In this document: positions 16,847 through 26,372 of the stretch, one piece after another
Layout: every line of letters begins with the position of its first letter
Position numbering within the stretch: the stretch's first letter is position 1
Assembly: GCA_020633515.1 (NCBI GenBank)
Contig: JACKDM010000042.1
Span: forward strand, 1 to 43,620
Direction of reading: 5' to 3'
DNA length: 43,620 nucleotides
From: Myxococcales bacterium
GTDB taxonomy: Bacteria > Myxococcota > Bradymonadia > UBA7976 > UBA1532
Program-made: the position numbers and the translations under genes
The notes under the pieces: model-generated
Databases searched by the model: none
What the model was told of the DNA's origin: nothing
What the model saw: only the letters and a program-made list of their open reading frames with translations

Positions 16847-18772
16847 ATGGGCGGCCGCAACACCGTCAGAGCCCTCGTGCTGTTCGGCCTCGTCGCCGTC
16901 AGCGTGCTGATGCTGGTGCCGACCATCGTCGACTTCAGCAGCGAACCCGTCCTCGGCGAAGACGGCAAGCCCGTCGCCGCCGCGACCCTGCCCGGGTGGT
17001 ACACCGACATCTTCGAGCAGAAGATGGTGCTCGGCCTCGACCTGCAGGGCGGCATCCACCTCCAGTACAAGGTCGACGTCGAGCAGGCCCTGCGCCGCAA
17101 GGCCGTGCAGACCGCCGGCACCATCGAGACGCAGCTCAAGGCCGAGCGCGAGATCGAGGTCGACGCGACCACCAGCCCCGACGCCACCGACATCGACGAG
17201 ATCACCACCGTCCGGGTCAGCTTCCCCGACGAGGGCTCGACCGACCGGCTCGACCAGGAGTTCGTGCGCAAGCACGTCCCCAACTACGAGGTCGCCGGCG
17301 TCGACGGCAACGTCGTCACCCTCGTGATGAGCGACGACGCGATCGAGGAGTTCCAGACCGACGCGGTCGACCAGGCCATCGAGACCATCGAGCGCCGCAT
17401 CAACGCCTTCGGCGTCGCCGAGAGCACCATCAGCAAGCGCGGCGACACCGAGCTCGTCGTGCAGCTCCCCGGCATCAAGGAAGAAGACTTCGCCGCCGCC
17501 AAGGAGAAGCTCTCCCAGACCGGCCAGCTCCGCTTCCAGATCGTCGATCGCACCGCCGCGCAGGGCGAGTTCTACCAGAAGGTGGCCGGCCGCCGGCCCA
17601 CCGACACCAACTGGCCCGCCGCGCTCGACGAGAAGCTCAAGCGCCACAAGGTCGCCGCCGGCGGCCAGAGCCTGCGCAGCACCAGCCGCGAGCTCCTCGA
17701 GTACATGGTCGAGGGCCAGTTCGACGACGACCACCTCATCGGCTACGAGCAGATCTTCGTCAAGGTCGGCGACCCGAGCCTCCAGCCGGTCACCAACCTC
17801 CCCGAGATGCAGGAGGACCAGGTCCGCCGCCTCTCGGGCAACGCCATCGAGCTCGACAAGGCGCTCGGCGACCCCGACGCGGTCGTGCCGGCGTACGAGG
17901 CGTGGTTCCTCTACCGCAAGGCGGGCATGAGCGGCGAGAACGTGACCGACGCGTCGGTCGGCTACGACCAGTTCAACAAGCCGGTCGTGCACATGGCCTT
18001 CAATGCCGTCGACGCCGACAAGTTCTACGAGATGACCAAGCAGTACACCAAAGAGCTGATGGCCATCATGATCGACGAGGTCGTCTACAGCGCGCCGCGC
18101 ATCAAGGAGCCCATCCCCGGCGGCCGCGTGCAGATCGAGATGGGCGCCGCCGGCAACCAGGCCTTCAAGGAGGCCAAGGCCCTCGTCGCCGTGCTCAAGA
18201 GCGGCGCGCTCCAGGCGCCGCTGCGCAAGCTCTACGACACCCAGGTCGGCCCCTCGCTCGGCGCCGACTCGATCACCGCCGGCCGCACCGCCATCCTCGT
18301 CGGCTTCGGCGCGGTCGTGTTCTTCATGGTCGTCTACTACAAGTTCGCCGGGCTCGTGGCCAACCTCGCGCTGCTGCTCAACGTGCTCTTCGTGATGGCC
18401 GGCCTCACCGCCTTCGGCGCCACCCTCACCCTGCCCGGCATCGCCGGCATCGTGCTCACCATCGGCATGGCGGTCGACGCCAACGTGCTGATCTTCGAGC
18501 GCATCCGCGAAGAGCTGCGCCTCGGCAAGTCGGTGCGCAGCGCCATCGATGTCGGCTACGAAAAAGCGTTCAGCGCCATCTTCGACGGCAACATCACCAC
18601 CGCCATCGCCGCGGTGGTGCTCTACCAGTTCGGCTCGGGGCCCATCCGCGGCTTCGCGGTCACGCTCGGCATCGGCATCATCTGCTCGATGTACACCGCG
18701 CTGATCGTCACCCGGCTCGTGTTCGACCGCATCTACGGGCGGGGCGCCGAGCCCGCTCGCATGAGCATCTGA
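16847..18772 (+). CDS. secD: Protein translocase subunit SecD
   Basis: A 641-residue SecD. It has an N-terminal TM helix (residues 8-26), then LGLDLQGGIHLQY (about 64-76). A large periplasmic P1 domain includes ETIERRINAFGVAESTI and LVVQLPGIKE. A C-terminal block of about six helices contains LTLPGIAGIVLTIGMAVDAN and the cytoplasmic loop FERIREELRLGKSVRSAI. It uses the proton gradient to help pull secreted proteins across the membrane. The insertion between P1 and the C-terminal membrane part (about 230-370) is longer than in E. coli, although total length is close. SecF follows after 10 nt. Confidence 0.97.
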   Translation: MGGRNTVRALVLFGLVAVSVLMLVPTIVDFSSEPVLGEDGKPVAAATLPGWYTDIFEQKMVLGLDLQGGIHLQYKVDVEQALRRKAVQTAGTIETQLKAEREIEVDATTSPDATDIDEITTVRVSFPDEGSTDRLDQEFVRKHVPNYEVAGVDGNVVTLVMSDDAIEEFQTDAVDQAIETIERRINAFGVAESTISKRGDTELVVQLPGIKEEDFAAAKEKLSQTGQLRFQIVDRTAAQGEFYQKVAGRRPTDTNWPAALDEKLKRHKVAAGGQSLRSTSRELLEYMVEGQFDDDHLIGYEQIFVKVGDPSLQPVTNLPEMQEDQVRRLSGNAIELDKALGDPDAVVPAYEAWFLYRKAGMSGENVTDASVGYDQFNKPVVHMAFNAVDADKFYEMTKQYTKELMAIMIDEVVYSAPRIKEPIPGGRVQIEMGAAGNQAFKEAKALVAVLKSGALQAPLRKLYDTQVGPSLGADSITAGRTAILVGFGAVVFFMVVYYKFAGLVANLALLLNVLFVMAGLTAFGATLTLPGIAGIVLTIGMAVDANVLIFERIREELRLGKSVRSAIDVGYEKAFSAIFDGNITTAIAAVVLYQFGSGPIRGFAVTLGIGIICSMYTALIVTRLVFDRIYGRGAEPARMSI

Positions 18773-18782
18773 GGGGGTCACC

Positions 18783-19922
18783 GTGGAGTTCTTCAAGCCC
18801 GGCCAGCGGTTCAACTTCCTCGGCCTCGCCCGCCCGATGGTGGCGCTCAGCGCGCTGCTCGTCGCCGCCTCGTGGGGCCTCGTCGCCACCAAGGGCCTCA
18901 ACTTCGGCATCGACTTCGTCGGCGGCACCGAGGTGCTGCTCGCCTTCGACAAGCCGATGGACGTCGCCGCGCTCCGCCAGACCACCACCCAGGTCTTCGG
19001 CGAGGAGCCCGAGGTCGTCACCTACGGCCTCACCGACGAGGGCCGCTACTTCGTGCGCAGCCGCGTGCAGACGCTGCTCAAGCCCGCCGAGGTCACCGCC
19101 ATCGAGGCCGCGATCAACGACAAGATCGGCAAGCCCGAGATGTGGGATCCGAGCGACGAGGCCGGCGAGGAGCTGCGCGTCAAGTTCGCGACCAACGAGC
19201 CCGGCACCCGCGACAAGCTCAAAGAAGCGCTCGTCGCCGCCGGCCTCCCCGACGCGACCGTCGGCAGCCAGACCGAGGCGCAGAACCCGGTCTACGTGCT
19301 CCGCATCCCCGGCGTGCGCGACCGCATCGTGCGCGCGATGAAGGACGCCTACGGCGACAGCTTCAAGGGCATCGACCGCCTCGAATCGGTCGGCTCCGCC
19401 GTCGGCCGCCAGATGCGCAACCAGGGCGCGCTCGCGGTGCTGTATGCCCTCATCGGCATCCTGCTCTACATCAGCTTCCGCTTCGACCTGCGCTACAGCC
19501 CGGGCGCCGTGCTCGCGCTCGTGCACGACGTCAGCATCACCATCGGCATCTTCAGCCTCACCGGCATCGAGTTCAACCTGCCGATCATCGCCGCGCTGCT
19601 CGCCATCGTCGGCTACTCGCTCAACGACACGATCGTCATCTACGACCGCATCCGCGAGTCCGTCGACCTCGGCCTCGGCCACACGCTGCGCGACAACATC
19701 AACATCAGCGTCAGCGACAGCCTCTCCCGTACCGTGCTGACCTCGGCGACGACCTTCATCGCGGTGCTCGCCATCTACCTCTTCGGTGGCGGCATCATCC
19801 AGAACTTCGCCTTCGCGATGTTGATCGGCGTGGTGGTGGGCACCTACTCGTCGATCTACGTCGCGAGCCCCGCGGTGCTCGCGCTCGACAGCTACTTCTC
19901 GCGCCGCCGCGCCGCCGCCTGA
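18783..19922 (+). CDS. secF: Protein translocase subunit SecF
   Basis: A 379-residue SecF. After a first TM helix (about 17-35) come GLNFGIDFVGGTEVLL, a periplasmic domain of about 170 residues and five helices with VGYSLNDTIVIYDRIRE and the SRTVLTSATTFIAVLAIYLFGG segment. The C-terminal GTYSSIYVASPAVL is typical. The periplasmic domain is longer than in E. coli SecF (323 aa). The GTG start at 18783 follows GAGGGGGTCACC. It forms a complex with SecD from the preceding gene. Confidence 0.97.
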   Translation: MEFFKPGQRFNFLGLARPMVALSALLVAASWGLVATKGLNFGIDFVGGTEVLLAFDKPMDVAALRQTTTQVFGEEPEVVTYGLTDEGRYFVRSRVQTLLKPAEVTAIEAAINDKIGKPEMWDPSDEAGEELRVKFATNEPGTRDKLKEALVAAGLPDATVGSQTEAQNPVYVLRIPGVRDRIVRAMKDAYGDSFKGIDRLESVGSAVGRQMRNQGALAVLYALIGILLYISFRFDLRYSPGAVLALVHDVSITIGIFSLTGIEFNLPIIAALLAIVGYSLNDTIVIYDRIRESVDLGLGHTLRDNINISVSDSLSRTVLTSATTFIAVLAIYLFGGGIIQNFAFAMLIGVVVGTYSSIYVASPAVLALDSYFSRRRAAA

Positions 19923-19974
19923 TCTGCCGCCGCGTCGACCCTCGACGCGGCCCGACGTGAGCCCGGAGCCGCCC

Positions 19975-21708
19975 GTGCAACCGGCCGCCGATCCATCCGC
20001 CGCCCGCCGGTGGCACCTCGCCGCCATCGACGACGCCGTCGTCACCGCCCTCCAAGACGCCCTCGCCCTCCCGCCCCTCGTCGCCCGCGTCCTCGCGCTC
20101 CGCGGCGTGAGCGCCGCCGACGACGCCCGCCTCTTCCTGCGCGCGAGCCTCGCCGACATGCCCGACCCGGCGCTCATGGCCGACATCGACCGCGCCGCCG
20201 ACCGCATCGTGCGCGCGCTCCGCGACCGCGAGAAGATCACCATCTACGGCGACTACGACGTCGACGGGGTCACGAGCACCGCGGTGCTCTGGCTGTTCTT
20301 CCGCGACCACCTCGGCGTCGAGCTCGACTGCTACATCCCGCACCGGATGCGCGAAGGCTACGGGCTCAACACCGCCGCCATCGACCAGCTCGCCGACACC
20401 GGCACCCGGGTGCTCATCACCGTCGACAACGGCTCCTCGGCCGTCCGCGAGATCGCGCACGCCCGCGAGCGCGGGGTCGACGTCATCGTCATCGACCACC
20501 ACCAGGTCAGCGACCCCGAGCCCGAGGCCTACGCCCACCTCAACCCGCACCGCCGCGGGTGCGCCTGGCCCTACAAGGGCCTCGCCGCCGTCGGCGTCGC
20601 CTTCATCCTGCTCGTGCAGGTCCGCCGCCACCTGCGCGCCGCCGGCTTCTACACCGGCCCCGACCCCCGCCCCGACCGCTACCTCGACCTCGTCGCGCTC
20701 GGCACCGTCGCCGACGTCGCCCCGCTCACCGGGCTCAACCGCGCGCTCGTGCGCTACGGCGTCCGCCTCATGCGCGCCCGCCCCCGCCTCGGCATCCAGG
20801 CGCTGCTCGACGTCACCCGCACCGACCTCGACGGGATCAGCGCCCGCGACTTCGGCTACCGCCTCGGCCCCCGCATCAACGCCGCCGGCCGCATCGACGA
20901 CGCCGCGCGCGGGCTCCGGCTCCTCATCGGCGACGACCCCGACGAAGCCTATGGCCTCGCGCAGCTCGTCGAGGCGCAGAACCGCGAGCGCCGCTCGATC
21001 CAGGCCCGCATGGAGGTCGAAGCGCAGGCGCTCGCCGAGGCCGCGATCGCCGACGGCGCGCAGGCGCTCGTGCTCGCCGGCCCCGACTGGCACCCCGGCG
21101 TCGTCGGCATCGTCGCCGCCCGCATGGTCGAGCAGTTCCACCGCCCCGCGATCCTGCTCGCGCAGGACGGCGGTCTGCTCAAAGGCAGCGCCCGCAGCAC
21201 CGGCGACGTCGACATCAAGACCGCGCTCGACGACTGCGCCGACCACCTCATGCGCTATGGCGGCCACCCCGCCGCCGCCGGCATGACGCTGCGGATCGAC
21301 GCGCTCGACGGCTTCCGCGCCGCCCTCGACGCCGCCGTCGTCGGGCGCCGCAAGGGCCCCCCCGGCCCGCCCGCGCTCGAAGCCGACGCCGAGGTCCCGC
21401 TCGCCCGCCTCGCGATGGCCGACCTCGAAGCCCTCGACGACGTCGGCCCCTTCGGCCACGAGAACCCCAACCCCCGCTTCATCAGCCGCGCCGTCGTCGG
21501 CCGCGCGCAGATCCTGCGCGGCGGCCACCTCAAGGTCATCTGCGACGCCGCCGACGGCCCCTGCGAGGCGCTCGCGTGGAACAAGGAGCACCTCGCGCCG
21601 CTGTGGAACGGCCCCGTCGACCTCTTCTACAGCCCCCGCTTCGAGACCTGGCGCGGCCAGCGCAAGCTCGTGCTGCGCGTCGCCGACATGCGGCCCGCCG
21701 AGCGATGA
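19975..21708 (+). CDS. recJ: Single-stranded-DNA-specific exonuclease RecJ
   Basis: A RecJ of about 577 residues, a 5'-3' exonuclease in recombination and mismatch repair. It shows TIYGDYDVDGVTSTAVLW (DYDVDG near residue 93), LITVDNG, VIDHHQV (DHH, about 176), VALGTVADVAPL, GPRINAAGR, WHPGVVGIVAAR, GSARS and YGGHPAAAGM (DHHA1 domain), then an OB-like end. The GTG at 19975 has GGAG 6 nt upstream; a GTG at 19957 is in frame but lacks a ribosome site. The stop overlaps the ATG of a small repeat-bearing ORF (ATGA). Confidence 0.96.
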   Translation: MQPAADPSAARRWHLAAIDDAVVTALQDALALPPLVARVLALRGVSAADDARLFLRASLADMPDPALMADIDRAADRIVRALRDREKITIYGDYDVDGVTSTAVLWLFFRDHLGVELDCYIPHRMREGYGLNTAAIDQLADTGTRVLITVDNGSSAVREIAHARERGVDVIVIDHHQVSDPEPEAYAHLNPHRRGCAWPYKGLAAVGVAFILLVQVRRHLRAAGFYTGPDPRPDRYLDLVALGTVADVAPLTGLNRALVRYGVRLMRARPRLGIQALLDVTRTDLDGISARDFGYRLGPRINAAGRIDDAARGLRLLIGDDPDEAYGLAQLVEAQNRERRSIQARMEVEAQALAEAAIADGAQALVLAGPDWHPGVVGIVAARMVEQFHRPAILLAQDGGLLKGSARSTGDVDIKTALDDCADHLMRYGGHPAAAGMTLRIDALDGFRAALDAAVVGRRKGPPGPPALEADAEVPLARLAMADLEALDDVGPFGHENPNPRFISRAVVGRAQILRGGHLKVICDAADGPCEALAWNKEHLAPLWNGPVDLFYSPRFETWRGQRKLVLRVADMRPAER

Positions 21709-21995
21709 ACGGCGCGCGATCCCGCCGGCGCCCGGCGCCTGCCCGCCCGGCGCGACCCGTGCCCGGCCGAGGGCACGCCGCGAGCGCACTGCTTGCAGTC
21801 CATCCGACCACCGGAACCCGCCGCCGCCGCGCACGCGGCGCGACCGAACCGCGCCGAGCCTCCCCGAAGACCGGAACCTGCCGCCGCCGCGCGCGCGGCG
21901 CGACCGGACCGCTTCGAGCTTCCCCGCTGGCCCCGGCCCTCCGCGCCGCGACCGGACCGCTTCGAGCCTCCCCGCTCCCCGAGACCGCCCGGTGA
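21705..21995 (+). CDS. Possible small Arg-rich protein with 20-residue repeats, coupled to recJ
   Basis: A 96-codon frame. Its ATG overlaps the recJ stop (ATGA at 21705-21708), and its TGA overlaps the GTG of the next gene (GTGA at 21992-21995). Such double overlap is typical of translated genes in an operon. The product contains repeats with the core RRRARGATxPxRASP in units of 20, 20 and 16 residues. No known domain is seen, and codon use (GGA, CGA, CTT) is less biased than in recJ. It may equally be a non-coding minisatellite that is open by chance. Confidence is therefore low. Confidence 0.35.
   Translation: MNGARSRRRPAPARPARPVPGRGHAASALLAVHPTTGTRRRRARGATEPRRASPKTGTCRRRARGATGPLRASPLAPALRAATGPLRASPLPETAR
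21810..21977. repeat. 60-nt tandem repeat (60, 60 and 48 nt copies) downstream of recJ
   Basis: Copies start at 21810 and 21870. A third copy, shortened by 12 nt, ends near 21977. Shared blocks are GCGGCGCGACCG(G/A)ACCGC and GAGC(C/T)TCCCCG. All lengths are multiples of 12 and therefore of 3. Confidence 0.7.
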
Positions 21996-22426
21996 CCCGC
22001 CGCCACCGCCGCCGCGCGAGCGACATCGCGAGCGTGCGCCCCCGCCGCGGCCTCGGCAGCCTCGTCCTGCTCGCCATCGCGCTCGCGCTCGTCGTGCTCT
22101 ACAAGGTCAGCGTCAGCGAAGAGACCGCCGGCCTCTTCACCCAGATCGCCGGCGAGCCCGAGCTCCAGCTCCCGCCGAGCGTGCTCGACCAGCCCGACGG
22201 CGACCCGACCGCCGCGGCGGCCCCGAGCGACGCGGCTGCGCCCACCGACGCGGCGGTCCCGAGCGTCGCGGCTGCGCCCACCGACGCGGCGACCCCGACC
22301 GACGCGGCCGCCCCCACCGACGCGGCCCCGTCCGGTGCGGCCGCCCCGACCGATTCCACGCCGGCCCCCACAGCGCCCGCGCCCGCCGACCGCGCGCCCG
22401 CGCCCGCCGCCGCCCCGCCCGATTGA
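21992..22426 (+). CDS. Single-TM protein with Ala/Pro/Asp low-complexity tail
   Basis: A 144-residue protein that is not recognised. A basic cytoplasmic N-terminus (MTRRHRRRASD...) is followed by one TM helix, LGSLVLLAIALALVVLYKV (about 21-39). After a short linker, residues 65-144 are repeats such as AAPTDAA and AAPSDAA coded by CG-rich units. The tail would be extracytoplasmic and unstructured. GTG 21992 overlaps the upstream TGA. The -35 box for trmB overlaps its stop codon. It may be a membrane-anchored spacer protein; no function is claimed. Confidence 0.65.
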   Translation: MTRRHRRRASDIASVRPRRGLGSLVLLAIALALVVLYKVSVSEETAGLFTQIAGEPELQLPPSVLDQPDGDPTAAAAPSDAAAPTDAAVPSVAAAPTDAATPTDAAAPTDAAPSGAAAPTDSTPAPTAPAPADRAPAPAAAPPD

Positions 22427-22451
22427 CACCGCCCGCCGCCGGCCCTATACC
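22423..22451 (+). promoter_or_regulatory. Sigma-70-type promoter of trmB
   Basis: TTGACA (22423-22428), a 17-nt spacer and TATACC (22446-22451). The perfect -35 and the ideal spacing stand out in this GC-rich background. The transcript would start near 22458, 25 nt before the GTG of trmB, leaving room for GGAG at 22471-22474. Confidence 0.7.
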
Positions 22452-22482
22452 CAACCCCCTCCCGACCACCGGAGACTGCCCC

Positions 22483-23163
22483 GTGCCCCGCCTGCGTGGC
22501 CCCGCCGCCCAGCTCCCCGAAGGCGACACCGCCTGGCCCCTCCTCAACGCCGACCTCTTCGGCAGCAACACCCTCGGCGGCCCCTACGCCGCGCCCCGCC
22601 CCGAGGCCCTCCCCGTCGACTGGCCCGCCGTCTTCGGCCGCGACGCCCCCCGCCAGCTCGAGATCGGCTTCAACCGCGGCCGCTTCCTCACCGCGCTCGC
22701 CCGCCGCCGCCCCGACGTCGACCTCATCGGCATCGAGATCCGCCGCCGCTACTGCTGGCGCATCGCCAACATCCTCGGCGCCGACCCCGAAGCCCCCCGC
22801 AACCTCCGCGTCATCTGGGCCGACGCCCGCGCGCTCTCCGCCGCCCTCTTCGCCCCGCAGAGCCTCGACGCCGTCTACATCAACTTCCCCGACCCCTGGT
22901 GGAAGAAACGCCACCAGAAGCGCCGCGTCGTCAACGACACCTTCGCCACCGAGCTCGCCGAGCTCCTCGCCCCCGGCGGCGCCATCTGGATCAAGTCCGA
23001 CGTGCCCGCCATCGCCGACGAGTTCGCCGAGGCCTTCGCCGCCGTCCCCCTCCTCGGCCCCCCGATCCCGTTCGACGAAGACACCCTCCCGCTCACCCAC
23101 CGCGAGACCCGGTGCCTCGCCGCCGGCATGCCCATCGTGCGCTACCGCGTCGAGCGCCGCTGA
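22483..23163 (+). CDS. trmB: tRNA (guanine-N7-)-methyltransferase
   Basis: A 226-residue TrmB, which makes m7G46 in the tRNA variable loop using SAM. It shows LEIGFNRGRFLTALA (SAM binding, about residue 61-75), IGIEIRRRY, VIWADARAL, the family signature INFPDPWWKKRHQKRRV (about 131-147), LAPGGAIWIKSD and a C-terminal THRETRCLAAG. This N-terminus lacks a long extension and the length is normal. The GTG start has GGAG 8 nt upstream and its own promoter. Confidence 0.93.
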   Translation: MPRLRGPAAQLPEGDTAWPLLNADLFGSNTLGGPYAAPRPEALPVDWPAVFGRDAPRQLEIGFNRGRFLTALARRRPDVDLIGIEIRRRYCWRIANILGADPEAPRNLRVIWADARALSAALFAPQSLDAVYINFPDPWWKKRHQKRRVVNDTFATELAELLAPGGAIWIKSDVPAIADEFAEAFAAVPLLGPPIPFDEDTLPLTHRETRCLAAGMPIVRYRVERR

Positions 23164-23177
23164 CCCGACCACCGCGG

Positions 23178-23426
23178 TCAGTCCAGCACGATCACCTGCG
23201 CCTCGCGCACCGGCACCCCCGCGAACACATACAGCCCCACCAGCGACCCGCCCGTCACCACCAGGAAGATCCCCAGCGTGATCAGCACCCGGTCGAGCGC
23301 CGCCCGACTGCGGAACAGCAACGCCGCGCTCGTGATCGCAAACCCCAGGTTCGCCATCACCAACGCGATCAGCAGGTTGCGATCGAGGGTGAGCACCAGC
23401 GCCCACGTCGGCCCGCCGCGATTCAT
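23178..23426 (-). CDS. Small membrane protein of unknown function
   Basis: An 82-residue protein with two or three hydrophobic helices (about 17-36, 46-66 and possibly the end, VREAQVIVLD). It is not recognised. The ATG lies about 20 nt after the stop of the CPBP protease homologue, so the two are likely in one operon. It is convergent with trmB. Confidence 0.65.
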   Translation of the reverse strand: MNRGGPTWALVLTLDRNLLIALVMANLGFAITSAALLFRSRAALDRVLITLGIFLVVTGGSLVGLYVFAGVPVREAQVIVLD

Positions 23427-23445
23427 CGCGCGGCCCCCCGCGCCG

Positions 23446-23994
23446 TCACCGCGCCTCGGCGGCCAGCGGCCGGGTCAGGACGTGCAGGTTGAAGTAGTTG
23501 ACCGTGAAGTGCGCGAGCACCGCCGGCATCAGCGTGCCGTACACCTCGACCATCCACCCGAAGACGAAGCCCATGCCCGTCGCCGCCACCGTCCACGGGA
23601 TCAACCGCCGCTCGAACGGGAAGTGCACCACCCCGAACAAGATCGCCGTCGCCGTCAGCCCGAGCCGCGGCTGCAGGAAGCCCCGGAAGAACGCCTCCTC
23701 CGCGATCGCGCTCAGCGCCGCCATCGCGAAGATGTCACGCCCCGACAGCGGCCCGAGCACATCGCGGAACCACGCGTCGAGCCGGCTCGCCCAGTCCAGC
23801 CACGCCGACCCCAGCCGCGACAGCAGCACCACCAACAGCCCGATCCCCACGCCCACACCGATCTGCACCTCGATCGGCTCGCCCGCCCGGGCCGGGTAGG
23901 GGACCCAGATCGCGCCCGCGCGCCCGCCGAAGCCGAGCTGCAACACGAGCGCGGCGGCGATCATCACCCCGTAGAATGAAAAGTTGCGGACCAC
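23446..23994 (-). CDS. CPBP family intramembrane metalloprotease
   Basis: A 182-residue membrane protein of the CPBP (Abi/CAAX) family. The motifs are EEAFFRG (residues 99-105), FGVVHFPFE with the first catalytic His and a final VLAHFTVNYFN with the second. Hydrophobic helices fill the rest. Members cleave prenylated or other membrane substrates; many bacterial members have unknown targets. A GTG at 23994 is chosen because a TAGTAT box lies 8 nt upstream and the next in-frame codons enter the first TM helix. A longer frame up to 24033 is open but would need the start to lie upstream of that box. Confidence 0.85.
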   Translation of the reverse strand: MVRNFSFYGVMIAAALVLQLGFGGRAGAIWVPYPARAGEPIEVQIGVGVGIGLLVVLLSRLGSAWLDWASRLDAWFRDVLGPLSGRDIFAMAALSAIAEEAFFRGFLQPRLGLTATAILFGVVHFPFERRLIPWTVAATGMGFVFGWMVEVYGTLMPAVLAHFTVNYFNLHVLTRPLAAEAR

Positions 23995-24002
23995 GGCGCG
24001 GC

Positions 24003-24008
24003 ATACTA
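24003..24008 (-). promoter_or_regulatory. -10 box 8 nt before the CPBP start codon
   Basis: TAGTAT on the minus strand (24008-24003) lies 8 nt before GTG 23994. The -35 region is weak (GTGTGT, 16 nt upstream). No Shine-Dalgarno occurs between the box and the start, so a leaderless mRNA is implied. Confidence 0.4.
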
Positions 24009-24075
24009 GCCCATTCTCCGAGGAACACACCACCCGCGATGCCGCTCCCCACCGCCACTCCCCGCCGCCTCATCC

Positions 24076-24290
24076 ACCCGCCCACCGCCGCGCACCGCCG
24101 CGCCCACCGCCGCGCCCGCCGCCGCGCCCACCGCCGCATTCGCCCCCGCGCCCACCGCCGCATTCGCCGCCGCGCCCACCACCGCCCCGCCCCCGCGCCC
24201 ACCGCCGCGCTTCTGCCCGCGCCCGCCGCGCCGCCCATCGCCGCGCCCACCGCCGCCGCCGCCATCGCGCCCACCGCCGTGCCCACCGCC
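24076..24290. repeat. CG-rich repeats around GCCCACCGCCGC
   Basis: The unit CGCGCCCACCGCCGC and variants recur about ten times at irregular spacing. In one frame they read as Ala-Pro-Thr-Ala. They fill the first part of the broken metalloprotease locus. No gene of its own is supported here. Confidence 0.55.
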
Positions 24291-26315
24291 GCACCGCCGC
24301 GCGCACCCCGCGCTCACCGCCGCGCGCTCCGCCGCGCTCCTCACCGGCTGCCTCACCGACGCCGCCCCCGCGCCGCCGACCGCGACGCCGCCCCCGACGC
24401 CCCCCCCCTGCCTCGCCGACCCTGGCACCCCCCAGGACCCCGCCGCCCGCCTCGGCCCCGGCCGCCCCCCCCCGCCGCGTCTGCCCCCGGCGCCGCCACC
24501 TGGATCGCCATCGCCCCCCCCGACACCCGCGCCCGCCTCACCCTCACCGCCACCGCCCCCTCCGCGCCCGCCTCTGGGCCCTGAAGACCCCCTCCGCCTC
24601 GCCGACGACGCCAGCGGCGCCGCGCTCACCCTCACCGCCGACGCCCCCGGCCCCCTCGCTCGCCGAGCTCGCCGGCGACGCCACCGTCACCCTCACCGTC
24701 GAAGCCATCCCCACCGCCGACCCCTGCCCGATCCCCCCGGCCACCTCGACGCCGACGCCACCACCGAGCGCCCCCTCTGCCCCACCGACACCCTCACCCT
24801 CGCCGCCCCCCCCGGCGCCGCCGTCACCGCCCGCCTCACCGCCACCCCCCCACCACCGTCACCCTCCGCTGGCCCGCCGACCCCCTGCTCGACATCGACC
24901 GCCTCGACCTCACCCCCGACACCCCGCCGAGCTCCGCTGGATCGCCCCCTGCCCCCGTCACCCTGCACGCCACCGCCGACGCCCCCGCCACCTGGCGCAT
25001 CACCGCCCGCGCCCAAGACCGCGCCACCGCCCCCATCACCATCACCGCCCGCGTCACCGGCTGGCGCCGCCCCGTCACCGACGACGGCCTCGACCCCCCG
25101 CCCCCTTCACCACCGCCGGCGCCCGCCTCGACCTCATCGACCCCGCCGGCCGCCCCGCCGCCGCCGCCGCCGCCTCGCCCCGACGGCGCGCACACCCTCA
25201 CCGCCCACGCCCCCCCCGCCGAACCCCTCACCCTCCGCCTCGCCGCCCAGACCCACGCCGCCGGCGCCCCCGTCCGCGTCGGCCCCGACGCCGCGCTCCC
25301 CTGGGCCGAACCCCTCGCCGACATCATCGGCGACGCCACCCTCGACGCCACCCTCGACCCCGACGGCCCCACCGCCGCCGCCTGGTTCATCGCCGCCACC
25401 GCCGCCGCCGGCCTCACCCGCCTCGAACCCCTGCTCCCCTCCATCACCGACCCCCCCCCCGTCGTCTACCGCTGGCGCCCCGGCTTCTCCGCCCCCTGCG
25501 GCAGCTGCTTCCGCCCCGGCCCCACCCCCCTCATCGACCTCGGCGGCCGGATCAGCGACCCCGACGAATGGGACGAACCCGTCATCCTCCACGAGCTCGG
25601 CCACCACATCGCCGCCGTCTACAGCCGCGACGACAGCGGCGGCGGCCCCCACGACGGCGCCCGCATCGACCCCGCCATCGCCTGGTCCGAAGGCTTCGCC
25701 ACCTTCCACGCCAGCTACCTCCTCGCCGACCCCCTCCAGCGCGACTACAAGATCACCGGCGTCGCCCTCCTCGACCTCGAAGCCCTCGACGACCCCCGCG
25801 CCTACGGCACCGACGGCGACGACCTCGCCGGCCCCGTCAGCGAACGCCTCGTCGCCGCCGTGCTCTGGGACCTCGCCGACGCCGGCCCCACCGACGACGA
25901 CCCCGTAGCCCTCACCCCCGCCGAGCTCTTCGCCCCGCTCTTCACCGGCATCCCCACCGCCCCCGCCGACCGCGGCGCCCCCGGCGTCGACCTCGCCGAC
26001 TACCTCGACGCCCTCTGGTGCCCCGCCCCCCCCGCCGGCGCCGACCTCATCCTCGAATCCCGCGCCTACCCCTACACCCCCCCCGCCGCCTGCCGCGCCA
26101 AGGCCCACGCCCCCATCACCCTCACCCGCCACGGCGACACCCTCACCCTCACCGCCCACCTCCCCGGCCGCCTCGTCCTCCGCGACGCCACCACCAACAC
26201 CCACCCCATCACCCCCGGCCAGACCCTCCGCTGGCGCCCCACCACCACCGCCCGCTACATCACCATCGAGCTCCACCACCCCCGCCGGCCGCGCCATCCT
26301 CCCCATCGAATGGCA

Positions 26316-26338
26316 CCCCCCCCCCCCCCCCCCCCCCC
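26316..26338. repeat. Run of 23 C
   Basis: An uninterrupted tract of 23 C lies close to the 3' end of the metalloprotease locus, 35 nt beyond the stop codon of the convergent RND transporter. The sensible protein frame differs on its two sides. Confidence 0.9.
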
Positions 26339-26372
26339 ATCCTCCGCCGCCGCGCCGGCGCCTGGGAGCGCA

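Noticed and set aside
24039..24584. A stand-alone plus-strand ORF starting at ATG 24039
   Set aside because: Almost wholly Pro/Arg/Ala repeats and lost to a stop at 24582-24584; better seen as part of the broken metalloprotease locus.
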